In this document: in pieces, positions 22,501-33,848 of the stretch
How the letters are laid out: each line of letters starts with the position of its first letter
Position numbering within the stretch: position 1 is the first letter of the stretch
Source of the DNA: Chromera velia
Lineage: Eukaryota; Sar; Chromeraceae
DNA length: 64,000 bases
Reading direction: 5' to 3'
NCBI GenBank assembly: GCA_018398765.1
Contig: JAHBMJ010002929.1
Coordinates: 1-64,000, forward strand
The notes under the pieces: generated by a model
The model's input: the letters and a program-made list of their open reading frames with translations, nothing else
Databases searched by the model: none
What the model was told of the DNA's origin: nothing
Translations under genes and position numbers: made by a program

Positions 22501-25500
22501 ACTCACTGGGGGACCACAACACCTTCCTCAGGTTCAACAGGCAGCCGGTCGACAGGCTTCTGTGGTCGGTCAGCAACCTGCAGGAGTAGCTGGCGGAGAG
22601 GCATGCATTTTCGTTCATACAGAATTCTTTCATACAAATGCATACATTTTCTTTCATACAGAATTCTTTCATACAAATGCATACAAAAAATTCTGTATGA
22701 AAGAAAATGCAGGCTTTTGTGGTCGGTCAGCAATCTGCAGGAGTAGATAGAGGAGAGGAGAGAGAGGGAGCGAGGGAAAATGAGACGGAAAAAAGAACAG
22801 AAAACATGCATTCCAGATAGAAAGAAAGACAGCCAGAAAAAAAGAAAACGAAAAAGAATGGCAAAAAAAGAAAGGCAGACAGACAGAAGCAAAGAACAAA
22901 CGAACGAATGAACGAACGAAAGGAAGGAAGGAATGGAAGGAAGGAAGGAAGGAAGGAAGAAAGAAAGAATGAAAGAAAGAAAGAAAGAAAGAAAAGAAAG
23001 GAGGGAAGGAAAGAAGGAAGGGACGCTCCTCTTTTCCTTTTTTTTGCTTCTCTTCTCTCCGTCTTTTGCGGACTTCTGCTCTCTCTCTCTCTGCCTGCTT
23101 GACTGACTGACTGACTCACTGCCTGATTTCAGTTAATTTCTCCTGATGATCTGATCACCCAGGAAGGAGCTGTTTGTTGTTTATGACGGAAAGGGAAAAG
23201 AGCTTCAAACCAGGCGGAACCAGAGTACGCAGGTATCCATCCCTACGCGCTCTGTATCCTTCCTGTGTACACATGTGTTTGCTCTGACATGTGTGACATA
23301 CCTGCATTCATTCATTCGATCTGCCTGCAGGTACATGAAGGAATTTTTCGACCCCGAGGAGGCAGAAGACCGGTTCTCTCTGGACATCCGCTCTGGAAGG
23401 GGGGGGGCCAGACTGACGCACAACCACAGGAGGCAGTTCACATACGTGCTACAGGTTTGTTGGTCCGTTGACCTTCATGTCTCTCTCTCTCTTCATGATT
23501 GTCCCTGTCCCTCTTTGTTACTGACTGAAAGAGACGGCAGAAAGAAAGAAAGAAACACGCGCTTTTGGTCTGTCACTCAGGCATATCAATTTGAGCGACC
23601 TGTCGCTTGTGTTCGCCCTGCTCTCCCACCTTTCTCTTTCCTTTCTTTCTTTCTTTCTTTCTTTCTTTTCTCTCTCTCTCTCTCTCTCTGTGCATATCGG
23701 TAAGATCAGTTGCCTGATTGATGCCTGCCTGTTTGCCTTTTTTTCTGCCTGCCTGCAGACTCTGACACTCTGGAGGGAGGTCCTCCACGAGATGTTCATT
23801 CTGTGGCACAAGGCGGAGGCGGACCTGCTTAGCTCGGACAACGGGTATATCCTCAGGGACACGGGGCAGGGCCTCAACAGGTAGGACACATAGTCTGTCT
23901 GTCTGTCTGTCTGTCCGAAAGAAAGGAAGTGTTTCGGAAAAAGTGAAGTGAGGGGACATGCATGAGGGGACACCCTCTTGTCTGTCTGTGTCTGTGCAGA
24001 GTCCAAGCCGCCCCTCAGGTGTCCCGTGTGATGCACCTGATAGTGAACAGAGTGAAGGAGAAGGTGGGGGGGTGGGTGGGATCCTCCGTGATCCATTTGG
24101 GAGACCATAATGTGCCGAACGCTCTGATGTTCATCGACAAGTCAGTACGTACGTGGGTCGGTTCGGTGGGGTGGTGTATAGACAGCATGCGGTGTTGTAT
24201 CTGTCCTTTTCTTTTCTGTTCCTTTGATACTGGCAGGCTCTTCCCTTTCCATTCACTCTCAATCATTCCTTCCCTTCCCCCCCGAGGTGTGTGTGGGGGG
24301 CGGGCAGCAAGAAAAACACACGAACGAGTCATGAGGCTTTTCTCGAACGCACAAACAAAAGCAAAAACCCAAAAACCAACGAAGCGACCGGACGCCTGCA
24401 CGCATGCATGCAGGTACGCCCAGTGAATACAGAATACTTGAAATAAAATCTGTATGAGAGAGAATAAATGCATGCAGGTACGCCCAGGTTCCCCGCATCG
24501 TGGGCCCCCTCGTTCTCTGTCTGGACAAAATCCCGGATGTCGTGGAGAGCAGCCAGCCTCTAAAGAAGTCAGTCGGCATTTACTTTCATACAGAATTTGT
24601 ATGTATGCAAAAAAAAAAGGATGTCGTGGAGAGCAGCCAGCCTCTGAAGAAGTCAGTCAGCGAGGGAGTGAAGGAAGGAAGGGAGNGGGGGGCAAAAGGG
24701 AGAAGGGACCATGAAGGAAGGAAGGAATCATCGTGTCTGTCTGGAATGACGAGCATTTTTGTTCATTGAGAGAGAGAAGAGAGCAAGGGTCGTGGTTTGT
24801 GTCTGGTTCCTTCCCGTATTTTCTTTCTTTCTTTCTTTCTTTCTTTCTTTCGTTTCTTTCTTTCTTTCTTTCTTTCTTTCTTTTCTTTCTTTCTTTCTGT
24901 CGACGGGTCCTTCCTCTTCTTTTCTTCTCTCTTTTTTCTTTCTTTCTTTTTCTTTCTGCCCCTTTCTTTCTCTTTTCACACATCGAAAAAAACAAAGTGA
25001 ATGTCGATCGATCCGTCCAATGAGTCGAAGGAAGGAACGAAGGAAGGAAGGAAGGAAGGATCGAAAAGCTCGGTGAAAGTTCGAAATAATCTAGTCATCT
25101 TGTGTCTATGTAAGTAAAGCCTTTCACCTTTGGTCCTGTGACGCACGCACGCACGCACGCAGGTTTATTGACAACGCCTACGGTGGAGTGGAGAATTGCC
25201 AGAAGACGATCCTGACCGATTTCTTCAGACACGCCTTCGACGGGTCTGGGGCGGACAACTTCTTCGATGCCGGTAGGTGAGTAGGTGAGGGACGAAAGAG
25301 GGATGGATGGATGGATGCATGCCCAAGGGAGGGAGGGAGGGAGGGAGGGAGGGAGGAGAGGCATCCATCATTTGTTGTCAACAGGGAGGGAGGTTTTTGC
25401 GCAGAGAGAGAGCCTTTTCTTTCTGAACATCCACAGGTTCGATCAGTCAGTTCTCTGCATTCGCTTTTTCCTTTTCCCCCCGTCTTTGTCGATTTACTTT

Positions 25501-26452
25501 GCACGTCCCCCCCCCCCCGTTTTTGTCTTGAGAATCGGACAAATACGTTGTGGCACTGTATCAAAGGTGGGTGCCGCATTGCGGCGGTCCGTGAAGCAAA
25601 ATGGAACGAAACAGCACAAAAAAACTGGATGGAAGGAAATATGGAGCTTGTCTGGCTACCCATACCTCCGGACTCCCGTATGTGCGCTTGCAGGCTGCAT
25701 GTGGGCATATGAGTATTGAGGAAGTGGGTGAGAAAGTGCTTGCCTGCGTGTCTGTCTGTCTGTCTGTGTGCGCTTAATTCATTGTGTGCAGGTAGCTGCA
25801 TCGACGGACGTCTCACGAGTGCCTGGAATTGGTCAGTCTCTCTCTCTGTCTCTCTCTGAATCCCTGCCTGCCTGTCTGTCTGTCTGATTGATGATGTTAT
25901 GTATATAAAGCAAAGAAGGGAAAAGAAGAAACAGATAGTCTGTCTGATGATCTGTCAGTGAGCTGAGCGAAGTGCATGTCAGGAGGAGAAAAGAAAGCAG
26001 AAACCTGTCGGTCATCCATCGCTTTATCACATTCGTGAATCGGCCTTCTATTTCAACCAGTATTTTCGGTCTGGCCAAGTGCTGAGAATGTCCATTTCCG
26101 TCAGGCATCCTGTAGAGCACTCTTTCGGACGTATCGCGTTGGTGGCGCTGCATGCCAGAGTTGAAAGGTTGAAGAAAGAGAGGTTGAAGAGAGAGGAAAG
26201 AAAAAAGGAATTCATTGGGAGGGAAGCAGAGACAGCCCTCTGCTCTGATTGGGTCGCTGTTGCCTTGATTCTCTCACCCTGCTTGTTTGCCTGCCCTCTC
26301 TGTATGTGTCGATAAATCTATCTATCTGCCTAGCTGTATCACCTCCTGCTGCCCCCTGCCTGCCTGCCTGCAGGTGTGCGAACGTGGAAAAGAAACATTA
26401 CTTCCCCGTCTTCCTCCTCACAGGCTTCACGGGATTTGACGGCAAATTCTGA
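17688..26452 (+). CDS. DUF2009 family protein, 19 exons
   Basis: Exons: 17688-17895, 18187-18278, 18596-18766, 18992-19154, 19524-19642, 19890-19938, 20109-20225, 20804-20881, 21260-21343, 21663-21721, 22094-22163, 22381-22564, 23331-23454, 23759-23880, 24000-24140, 24478-24567, 25163-25272, 25792-25831, 26374-26452. All phases agree and give 699 residues. Residues 1 to about 195 are acidic, Gly/Ala-rich and variable. From about 205 to the end the conserved domain is continuous: ERHFLRLLESALNVSEYTD, CAILSGLVVA, EIGRRYKILNPERMRDSYG, RDTGQGLNRVQ, GSSVIHLGDHNVPNALMFIDK, DFFRHAFDGSGADNFFDAGS and FLLTGFTGFDGKF. These match my memory of DUF2009 (PF09418), a widespread eukaryotic family without a known function. 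There is no signal peptide or membrane helix, so it is probably intracellular. Exons 12 and 16 carry unusual splice-junction duplications. Confidence 0.92.
19482..19515 (+). repeat. (CCTG)n next to the exon 5 acceptor
   Basis: Eight CCTG units end a few bases before the acceptor of DUF2009 exon 5. Confidence 0.9.
22553..22746. repeat. palindromic mini-element with duplicated donor junction (copy A)
   Basis: A 37-bp direct duplication (22553-22589 and 22710-22746, two mismatches) contains the last bases of DUF2009 exon 12, its GT donor and a CTGCAG. Between the copies is an AT-rich insert with terminal inverted repeats near GCATTTTCTTTCATACAG and two tandem 41-bp internal units. Confidence 0.85.
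22905..23020 (+). repeat. (GAAG/GAAA)n intronic array
   Basis: Tetranucleotide purine repeats in DUF2009 intron 12. Confidence 0.9.
24404..24487. repeat. palindromic mini-element with duplicated acceptor junction (copy B)
   Basis: A perfect 20-bp direct duplication (24404-24423 and 24468-24487) covers the acceptor CAG and first bases of DUF2009 exon 16. The 44-bp insert between the copies has inverted ATACAGA/TCTGTAT arms, the same core word as copies A and C. Confidence 0.8.
24535..24658. repeat. palindromic mini-element with duplicated donor junction (copy C)
   Basis: A 40-bp direct duplication (24535-24574 and 24619-24658, one mismatch) covers the 3' end of DUF2009 exon 16 and its GTCAGT donor. 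The 44-bp insert holds the palindrome GCAT...CATACAGAATTTGTATG...ATGC and an A run. Confidence 0.85.
24822..24955 (+). repeat. (CTTT)n intronic array
   Basis: Pyrimidine tetranucleotide repeats in DUF2009 intron 16. Confidence 0.9.
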
Positions 26453-28796
26453 TGACGTGTTCTCCCTCTGTAGTGTGGGAGAAGAAAACAGGCTAGCCGG
26501 GTGCCTGTCTGTGAGTTTTTGGAATTTGTCGAACAATAAGAGAGAGAGAGAGGAAAAAGCGGAAGGGGGAGAGGGGGGCATGCATTGCATCAGGGGAGAG
26601 AAGTGGGGCTGCACCGTCAAACCGTGCTTACACGATACACAGACACAGAGAGCCTGCCAGACAGATGCTGTTTGGGTGAGGGGATAGGAAGGAAGAGCGT
26701 TGAGGGGATTGTGGGCCGGCGGTCATGGGAAGAGGGGGCTGAGATGTATAGCAGCGCGTGGCAGGGCCCCATCCGAGCCCAACAGTCACCCTTCGAATCC
26801 ACAAACCTGGCAGTGCTCTCTCTGCCTTTTCCTCTGGCAGCACAGGGGCATGCAAAGGAAAAAAAATCGGGGTCGAATTAAGCCCTGCAGGGCAAAAGTC
26901 TTTCGATCATGCATATGGCCGAGGATCGAGGCTGGAAGGGAGCATGGCCGGACTGTGCGTTCCCCTTTTCCTCAAACGATCGATGCGAGTAGAGTAGACG
27001 AGAATTCTGGATGGAAAGAGGAGGCAGCATGCATGCATGCATGCATGCATGCATGGAGGATCTCTTTTGTTAGCTGCAATTAACCTGCACGATCCGAAGG
27101 GACGGAGATCAAAAGTAAAGGAGCTAGGGGAGAGTTGCAGGATTGCAAGGGTAGTCTTTGTCGCTCCGACATGTGATCGAATTGCAGTGCATGTATATTT
27201 GATGGAACCACATGCAGTTTTGGAACATGCATGTGTCTACATGCAAGCAAATCACCATGTATGCAGTCACTTCATCTAGCACTTCATACCCAAGCTGTAA
27301 CCCAGCCATTCATCTGAACCGTAACATTTCTAAAATATTTCAGGTATTATTTCTTAAACCAGTTAAAAAACGAGTTTTGGTGTACATAGGTTCATCTGGT
27401 CCATACATGCATGTAGCTAAATTTATCTAGTATCTACTATATAAGTTATGTATGATGTAACATATTTACCAATATTGACTAACTTTGAAGAATCTATTAT
27501 AATGATCATCATCAAATCCTAGGCGACCAATACAAAAAAAGAGAAAAATAAATGCCAAAATCTCATTTTTAGCTTTTTTCTCTTTTTTTTTGGAAAGCTG
27601 TGCATCTGCATGATGATGTCGCACGCCGTGGCTAGCAGCCCGCGGGCTACCGCGGGCACTCGAATCGTGACTCGATCGAGTCCCCGGCCGCCGCAGGACC
27701 CCCATGCGTGCAAACCGGCAGCGTTACCGGCTGCAGGGTTGCATGCGTGCGTTCCCAGCCAGCAACTTCGCTCAAATTCAGTCAAACGCCTGCAGGCAGC
27801 GGTTTGTCTGACCTTAGGGCCTTTTTGCCTCAAACACCAGCTTCGATCTAGCAGCCTACTGCAAGTTGCTTAACACGCCAAGCCATCTGCCTTGCTACAC
27901 ACCGTTACTTGAGCCTACATTCACGTTCAAAAAGGTAGAAAGGCGTTTCAGCGGCCTCGGGTTTCATAAGGTCGAAAAAGAGGTCGGCATGGCATGCGAT
28001 CAGGCTTCAGATTTCCAATTCAGAACCGTTCGAAAGTCCCGTCTACAAGCGCCTGTGTGTTTCCACCTACTAATGGCTGTATTTCAGAAGCTTTATCTCC
28101 TGTTCTTAAGCCGTCTGCAGCTCACAATTGCTTCACTTGAGCAGAATGTTTTTCTAGAGAGTTCGACACTGCTATTCCTGGAGCATTGGTCGGGATAGCA
28201 CTGTCCAGTCAGTTCCAGTTTCTTTGAGAACGCCTTGTCCCCTCTTCAAGAACTTCACCCTCTTCAAAAGATGCTATTCTTTTCCCTTATCAGTGACTTT
28301 GTCACACCATTCGATCGCTTGAATGCATCGTCGATGCATATATATACTGCCTGTGCATTGGTGTTCTGACTGCTTCTCACCCACCCTGACCCCTACATTA
28401 TTCATCCCATGTATCGTCCCTTTTGTCTCACTGATTCTTCCCCTGTTGCTCCACTGTTTATATACGCGCTCTCATTCATTCAGTGTTTGCTTTCTGGCTT
28501 TCTGGCTTTCTGGCTTTCTTGCTTTCTTTCTTTCTTTCTTTCTTGCTTGCTTTCGTGCTTTCTTGCTTTCTTGCTTGCTTTCTTTTTTTCGTTCTGTTGC
28601 GGGCAAGACAGAAAATCTGCCCGGCCGGAAGTTTCTCTCTCGTATTTCCTAGTCCTGCAGTCTCTGGTAGGTGAGCTCTGTGTCTGTTTCTTTCCTTGAC
28701 TATTTATTAATAGGTCTTTTTGTCTGTGCACATCGTTTTGTGCATGTATCTGTGTGCGTGCGCGTGCGTGTGTGTGTGTGTTTGTGTGTGTGTTTG
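26453..28796. other. spacer without a supported gene
   Basis: It contains (TGCA)n at about 27028-27055, a GC-rich island at 27620-27760 and a (CTTT/CTTG)n array at 28495-28585. Open frames exist but none chains by splicing or resembles a family. Confidence 0.45.
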
Positions 28797-28797
28797 C

Positions 28798-30654
28798 AGC
28801 CTGGAAGCGGGCCAAGACAGAAGTTTGTTGTGGCTTCTTGCGGTCAGATCCTCTGGACGGGATTTGGGTACTGGGAGGAGCCAGTGACGAGGAGGACAAT
28901 TCTTGGAAGGACTTGCCTGGTCGTCTACCCTGATGTGGTGGGCATCTCCCGGCACCCAGAGGAAAAGCCTTTCATCTTCTTCCCCAGGGGGCAATTTTCG
29001 ATCAGAGGGGGGAGTGTTGGAGAAGACCGAGCGATGGAGATTGAAGGGTACACGTAAGGGGTGTTGATGAGGGCATCAGATCGCGAAGTGACGATCTTCA
29101 ACGGAGCGGCTCGATTCACTTTCGTGGCTCTAGCCCCTGCCCTTTCAAAAGAGGAGTCAGATGTAGTGCTTGCGTGTACTGCCAAAAATGTGCGTCCCGT
29201 CGAAGTGGTGGGAGAGGGGATGCGGCGCTTCTGCCGTTGAAGTGGGGGGGACGGTGAGGGTCCAGAAGAAGGGGCTTATGGATGTGAGAAGAGAGGAGGG
29301 GCGAAGGGGGTGGCCGTGGAATTTGGGATATGGCGATGGTCGGACCGATCGACCTATCTCACTTCGGTTTCCGAGGTCGTGTGTGTCCTCGGAGGGCCCC
29401 GGTTCTTTTGCACACACAGCGGGACCGCCTCACTGTGTGACGCGGCCGAGCTGACGGACGTCCGATTTCTCGTTGGGCAATTCGGGAGGCAAACGGATTG
29501 GGGTAGCGGGTGTAGTTCTGCAGTTGCCAGTCAGGCCTTTGCCGCCGGCAGCTTGGAGGCGGTGTGCGGTTCGGTCACACTAGGCCGAGAGGTCCCCAAC
29601 GTGTCGGTGCCCAGGCTCCGAGAAGTGACGGGAAAGCTCACCATCCATCCCGGGGCGGATGGTCAGGGTTTCAACTTCCCCGCACTGGAGAGTGTGGGGA
29701 ATTTGACGTTTTTCCGCAACGTCTCGATGCCCCAGCTCCGAGAAGTGACCGGTAAGGTCGCAGCCCATAGTCTTGCGGTGGACTTTCCAGCCCTAGAGAG
29801 AGTGGGAGATGGGGTCGAGGTTTCGTACATCAGCAACCTGACTTCTTTTTCTTTGCCCTCTCTCTCCTCAGTCGGCCCATCCGGATGAACGTGCAGGAGA
29901 ACGGGGGGTAAGTGAACATCAGTCCCCCTCTGCTTCGTGAGTCTCGCGGCTCCGTGGTGGTCTCGAGCAACCTGGAGTTTGTGGCAATCGACCTGTCCCG
30001 CTTGGAGTCGGTGGGGGGAAGCGTTGTTATTCAGGACAACGCTGGGCTGGAGGAAGTGCGCCTGCCTGCGTTGGAGTCTGTGGAGAAGGATGTCGAAGTG
30101 GGAGGAGCGGCAACGTGGATTAGAGGGGGAACCCGCCCAAACCCCCACATGTCGATTAGGGGGTATGGGAGTATAGGAAGGGGTAGAAGGGGAAGGTGGG
30201 TAGAGAGAGCGAACCCGAATTTGAGGACTCTTGCCCTCAGCTCCTTGTCGTCTGTCGGGCAGGATCTCCTCGTGACCCACAACCCGGCCCTCGAGGTCCT
30301 CACTTTCCGCCAGTGCGCCTCGGAAGAGGGGGAGTGTGCAGCCCCTCTGACGGTTGGAGGACGGGTTTCGGTGCAAGCGGTGGGGGGCAAGAGTGAAATT
30401 TCCTCGTTGACAGCCCTGCGGTGCGTCCACACCGGTGACCGTTCCGTTATCACACAGCGTGGGTTGACGGCCTCTGAAGCGCTCTGTGCACTCTGAGAGG
30501 AGTGCGGTTCCTGTTCGGCAACCTCCGCGCTGAGGGGTGCGACGAGACAGAAATGCAGGACCTCGCAGCAGAGTCTACTGATCTTCGTGAGGTCTCGGGG
30601 GACTTGATCCTTTCGGGCCAAACAGAAGAAAACATCACCATGGGCGCGTTGGAG
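28798..30654 (+). pseudogene. broken receptor-L-domain (ECM33/SPS2-like) repeat protein
   Basis: Three plus-strand frames carry repeats of the form 'L.SVGG.L.I..N..L..L..P.L', for example LRSV-type units in FPALESVGNLTFFRNVSMPQLREVTGKV and RLESVGGSVVIQDNAGLEEVRLPALESV. This is the receptor-L-domain/ECM33-like beta-helix pattern of cell-surface proteins. An acceptor (tttgcag) precedes 28801. The coding line meets in-frame stops at 29055-29057 and about 29236, changes frame near 29880, meets another stop near 29910, changes again near 30495, and is lost in a (GAAA)n array at 30655. Short introns do not restore it. It may be a decayed host surface-protein gene. A badly assembled gene is the alternative. 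Confidence 0.6.
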
Positions 30655-30656
30655 AA

Positions 30657-30688
<32 letters not shown>

Positions 30689-30798
30689 AAAAAAAAAAAG
30701 AAAAGAAAGAAAAGAAAAAAAGAAAGAAAGAAAGAAAGAAAGAAAGAAAAGAAAGAAAAGAAAGAAAGCAAGAAAGAAAGAAAGAAAGAAAGACAAAA

Positions 30799-30830
<32 letters not shown>

Positions 30831-30868
30831 AAAGAAAAAGAAAGAAAGAAAGAAAGAAAGAAAAAAAA
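30655..30868 (+). repeat. (GAAA)n array
   Basis: About 214 bp of GAAA repeats at the 3' end of the broken L-domain gene. Confidence 0.95.
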
Positions 30869-31261
30869 TCTAGTAATCTAGTAATGTGGTTACAGTTGAC
30901 TTCCCTGCACACTGTCAACTTTTTACTTGTCGGGCTATTTGTCTGTTTCGTTCGATGTGTTCGTTCGGTATTCCAGAGACTTCGAAGAGAGCAGAGCAGT
31001 CTAAGTGAGTCGATATGCATGCATGTATCAATTCACCTCACTTCAATTCAGACTGCCGGCGTCGATCTTTCCGTCTCTGTCGCCGGGCGGCATGGGCGCG
31101 CGCTCCGAATTTTATTTTTCTTTGAAGGGCCACGCGCACTCACGCCTGCGTGCAGTTTATTTTCGTCCCCCCGGCTGCCCGACTTCCCCACCATGCACAC
31201 CATCATTCATACACATTGGCGACGCACAAAGTTGAGTGAGTGAGTGCGTGTGTGCTTGCGC

Positions 31262-31269
31262 AGGAAGGA

Positions 31270-31305
<36 letters not shown>

Positions 31306-31310
31306 CAAAA

Positions 31311-31342
<32 letters not shown>

Positions 31343-31376
31343 AAAAAGAAAAGAAAAGAAAAGAAAGAAAGAAAAA
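31262..31376 (+). repeat. (GAAA)n array
   Basis: Second GAAA array, with the same sequence theme as 30655-30868, including a shared GACAAAAAAGAAAG interruption. Confidence 0.95.
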
Positions 31377-33380
31377 CAACCGAACATCTCCGATCGAGTC
31401 GTGAGCCCCTCAGTTATGGAGTGCATGAGGGCCGGCAACTGCTGCATGCATGGGCCCGGATTCGTTCGCGCTGCATGCACTCCTGAATTTTTGGCAGGCC
31501 CCTCTGAGACAGTGAATTTCGTGCGTGGTCAAAATGAGTGCGTGTTATTTCGTGCATGGGTCGGGATTCGATCGTGCGCAATGAGACTGCATGTGCATGT
31601 ACCGCATGATGTGCATGTTAAAGCTGCATGCATGCAGACGTGATGGGGGGCCAGGGAGAGTGTAGAGAATGTAATGTGCCTTCAGCCCTCTTCTGATCGC
31701 GAGACTTGGAAAGCTGGTAAACTTGTCCCCTTTGGCTAGCCCTTTGGTTCAGTCTGCATGGTGCAATACATCGGATTCCATCGCGCTACTCTGGGGTGCC
31801 TGGTGTGTGGTTTGTGCTAAGGTTTGTGTAGTAACGTACTTTGTTGTCTTTCGTGCGTCTCCGTGCATGTGGAGTATGCATGCGGTAGTATGCGGCATGC
31901 GTGATTGATCTACTGCATTTGTATGTATAGACCGCAGGAGAAGATTCGATTTTCGAGTATGCGGATTGCAATATTGCATGCAAATGCATGTCATGAGGCC
32001 GGCTTAAAACTTAATTTAATTTAACTTAGCCTTCAAATTTATATCTAGATTTATATATTGATTTTGCACTAGGTTTTGTAAATATCTAGGCAAATATAGG
32101 GATGAATAGCAATGATAGCATTCAATGATGTGACCTAGTGCTGGGAAAAGGTTCAAGTTTCAAGGTTCAAGGTTCACTTCGAAGTAATGAGCCTGAATCA
32201 GGTTCAAAAATAGGTTCAAAAACAGGTTCACTTTTAATTAATAGAAACCTCATTTTTTCGTGTTATTTTATGCCTTTAAATTAGGCTTTAATGCATTTTT
32301 AGAACGTTTTATTGTAGAATCTATGCCTTTGTAGTGTTTTTAAATAGTTTAAATCAATATTTACGCTCATATTAGGTGCTAGTCTCAAGTTATTCACTGT
32401 TTATAGTCGAAAATTAGTAATCAAAAAAGCCTGAAAAAATTGGAAAATACCATAATTAAATTTATATGATCGTATCAATCATGACAATTTAGTCACCATA
32501 AGACCGTCACAGCATTTTTTTCTTTCTTTCATCTACTCATTGGTTGCCCTCACGGCCCCCGCTCCCTGTTAAGTCACGTATACTTCTTTACTTCTGCAAC
32601 CGTCAGCATGAGTTTTCATGCTGATATATAATGCTGACATATGCTGACATGCGTCTGTCCGACACAACAGATTGAACCGGCTGGGGACAGTTGCTGTGCG
32701 CGTGGCTCCGGCTCTTTATTTCACCTATATCGGCCTTGTGCCAGTGGCCGCGCGTCTGGCCTCGAAAACAGGTTTAAAACAGGTTCAACAGGTTTAAACC
32801 AGGTTTAACAGGTTCACTTTTTCAGATTTGAACCTTTTCTCAATGAACCTTTTCCCAGCCTTAATGATATCCCGAGTTCAAGTTTTGCTCCGCCGTGGTC
32901 CAGTCACTCTAGTGCCCCGGGTCCACTACCAGAGGTTGGCTCATAAATCAAAATCTTGGGATCGAAATTATCAGTATCGATATTGCATTAATTAAATACT
33001 AGATCAAAAGATAAGTGATAATTGAGGAATTTAGTGGTGCTCTACAGTACTGCATGTCGCCAATTTATCTTAGATAAGATAGAATTAATATTTAAAGTTG
33101 CCCATAGAGTTGCCCTGCCCCAGGCCTACGGTACACTGCCGGGCCTCAGGCTTAACGATTGAAATATCGAGTACCGGTCTTAGATAACACATTAGTGTTA
33201 CTGTGAGTACAGTGTTTGGGATTGTTTAAGGGAGGAGATCTTTCTCAAATGGTCAAAGTATTAAAGAATTGAGTCCGCTAAAAAGGCTTTAGGGGATATA
33301 TTTGGGACTATTTCTTAATATAGAAACAAATAAACACACAGATACAGACATACAGACATACTTCGACGTGTATCTAAGAA
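31377..33380. other. AT-rich spacer holding one MITE
   Basis: No gene is seen. TGCATG words are frequent from 31440 to 31990. A hAT-like MITE occupies 32141-32858. Confidence 0.5.
32141..32858. mobile_element. hAT-like non-autonomous DNA transposon (MITE)
   Basis: The ends are inverted: CTGGGAAAAGGTTCA at the left and TGAACCTTTTCCCAG at the right. CTGGGAAAAG-type ends are common among hAT superfamily elements. Subterminal AGGTTCA/AGGTTTAA words repeat many times near both ends. There is no transposase frame. If the element is extended to 32131-32860, the flanks TCAATGAT and TTAATGAT could be an imperfect 8-bp target duplication, the hAT length. Confidence 0.7.
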
Positions 33381-33398
33381 ACACAGACACATAGATAT

Positions 33399-33402
<4 letters not shown>

Positions 33403-33437
<35 letters not shown>

Positions 33438-33457
33438 CACACACACACACACACGCG

Positions 33458-33493
<36 letters not shown>

Positions 33494-33495
33494 GG

Positions 33496-33529
<34 letters not shown>

Positions 33530-33544
33530 TAGACACACACACAC

Positions 33545-33591
<47 letters not shown>

Positions 33592-33607
33592 TAGATAGAT
33601 ACACACA

Positions 33608-33680
<73 letters not shown>
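33403..33680. repeat. (CA)n, (GACA)n and (GA)n compound microsatellite
   Basis: Nearly 280 bp of alternating dinucleotide and tetranucleotide repeats. It generates artificial long frames on both strands. Confidence 0.95.
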
Positions 33681-33681
<1 letters not shown>

Positions 33682-33848
33682 CAATATTAAAAGTGTCGAA
33701 AACGGACGACATAAAAAAAAAAATGCAAAAAAGTGATCATTCGTCAAGTTTGTGCAATATGCTTTTGAGGTTGTTTTTACCAACTGTTCAGCACAGAGTC
33801 TCTTTGACATTCATCGATCCCCACGCTGTTCTCACTGCAGATTTTATG

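Noticed and set aside
29055-29926. Micro-introns (26 nt GTAAGG...CATCAG and 15 nt GTAAGT...CATCAG) in the L-domain gene
   Set aside because: Tempting because both have intron-like ends, but removing them does not restore one frame, and all secure introns here are far longer.
33289-33810. Cys/Val/Ser-rich frames on the minus strand
   Set aside because: Translation of CA and GA dinucleotide repeats.
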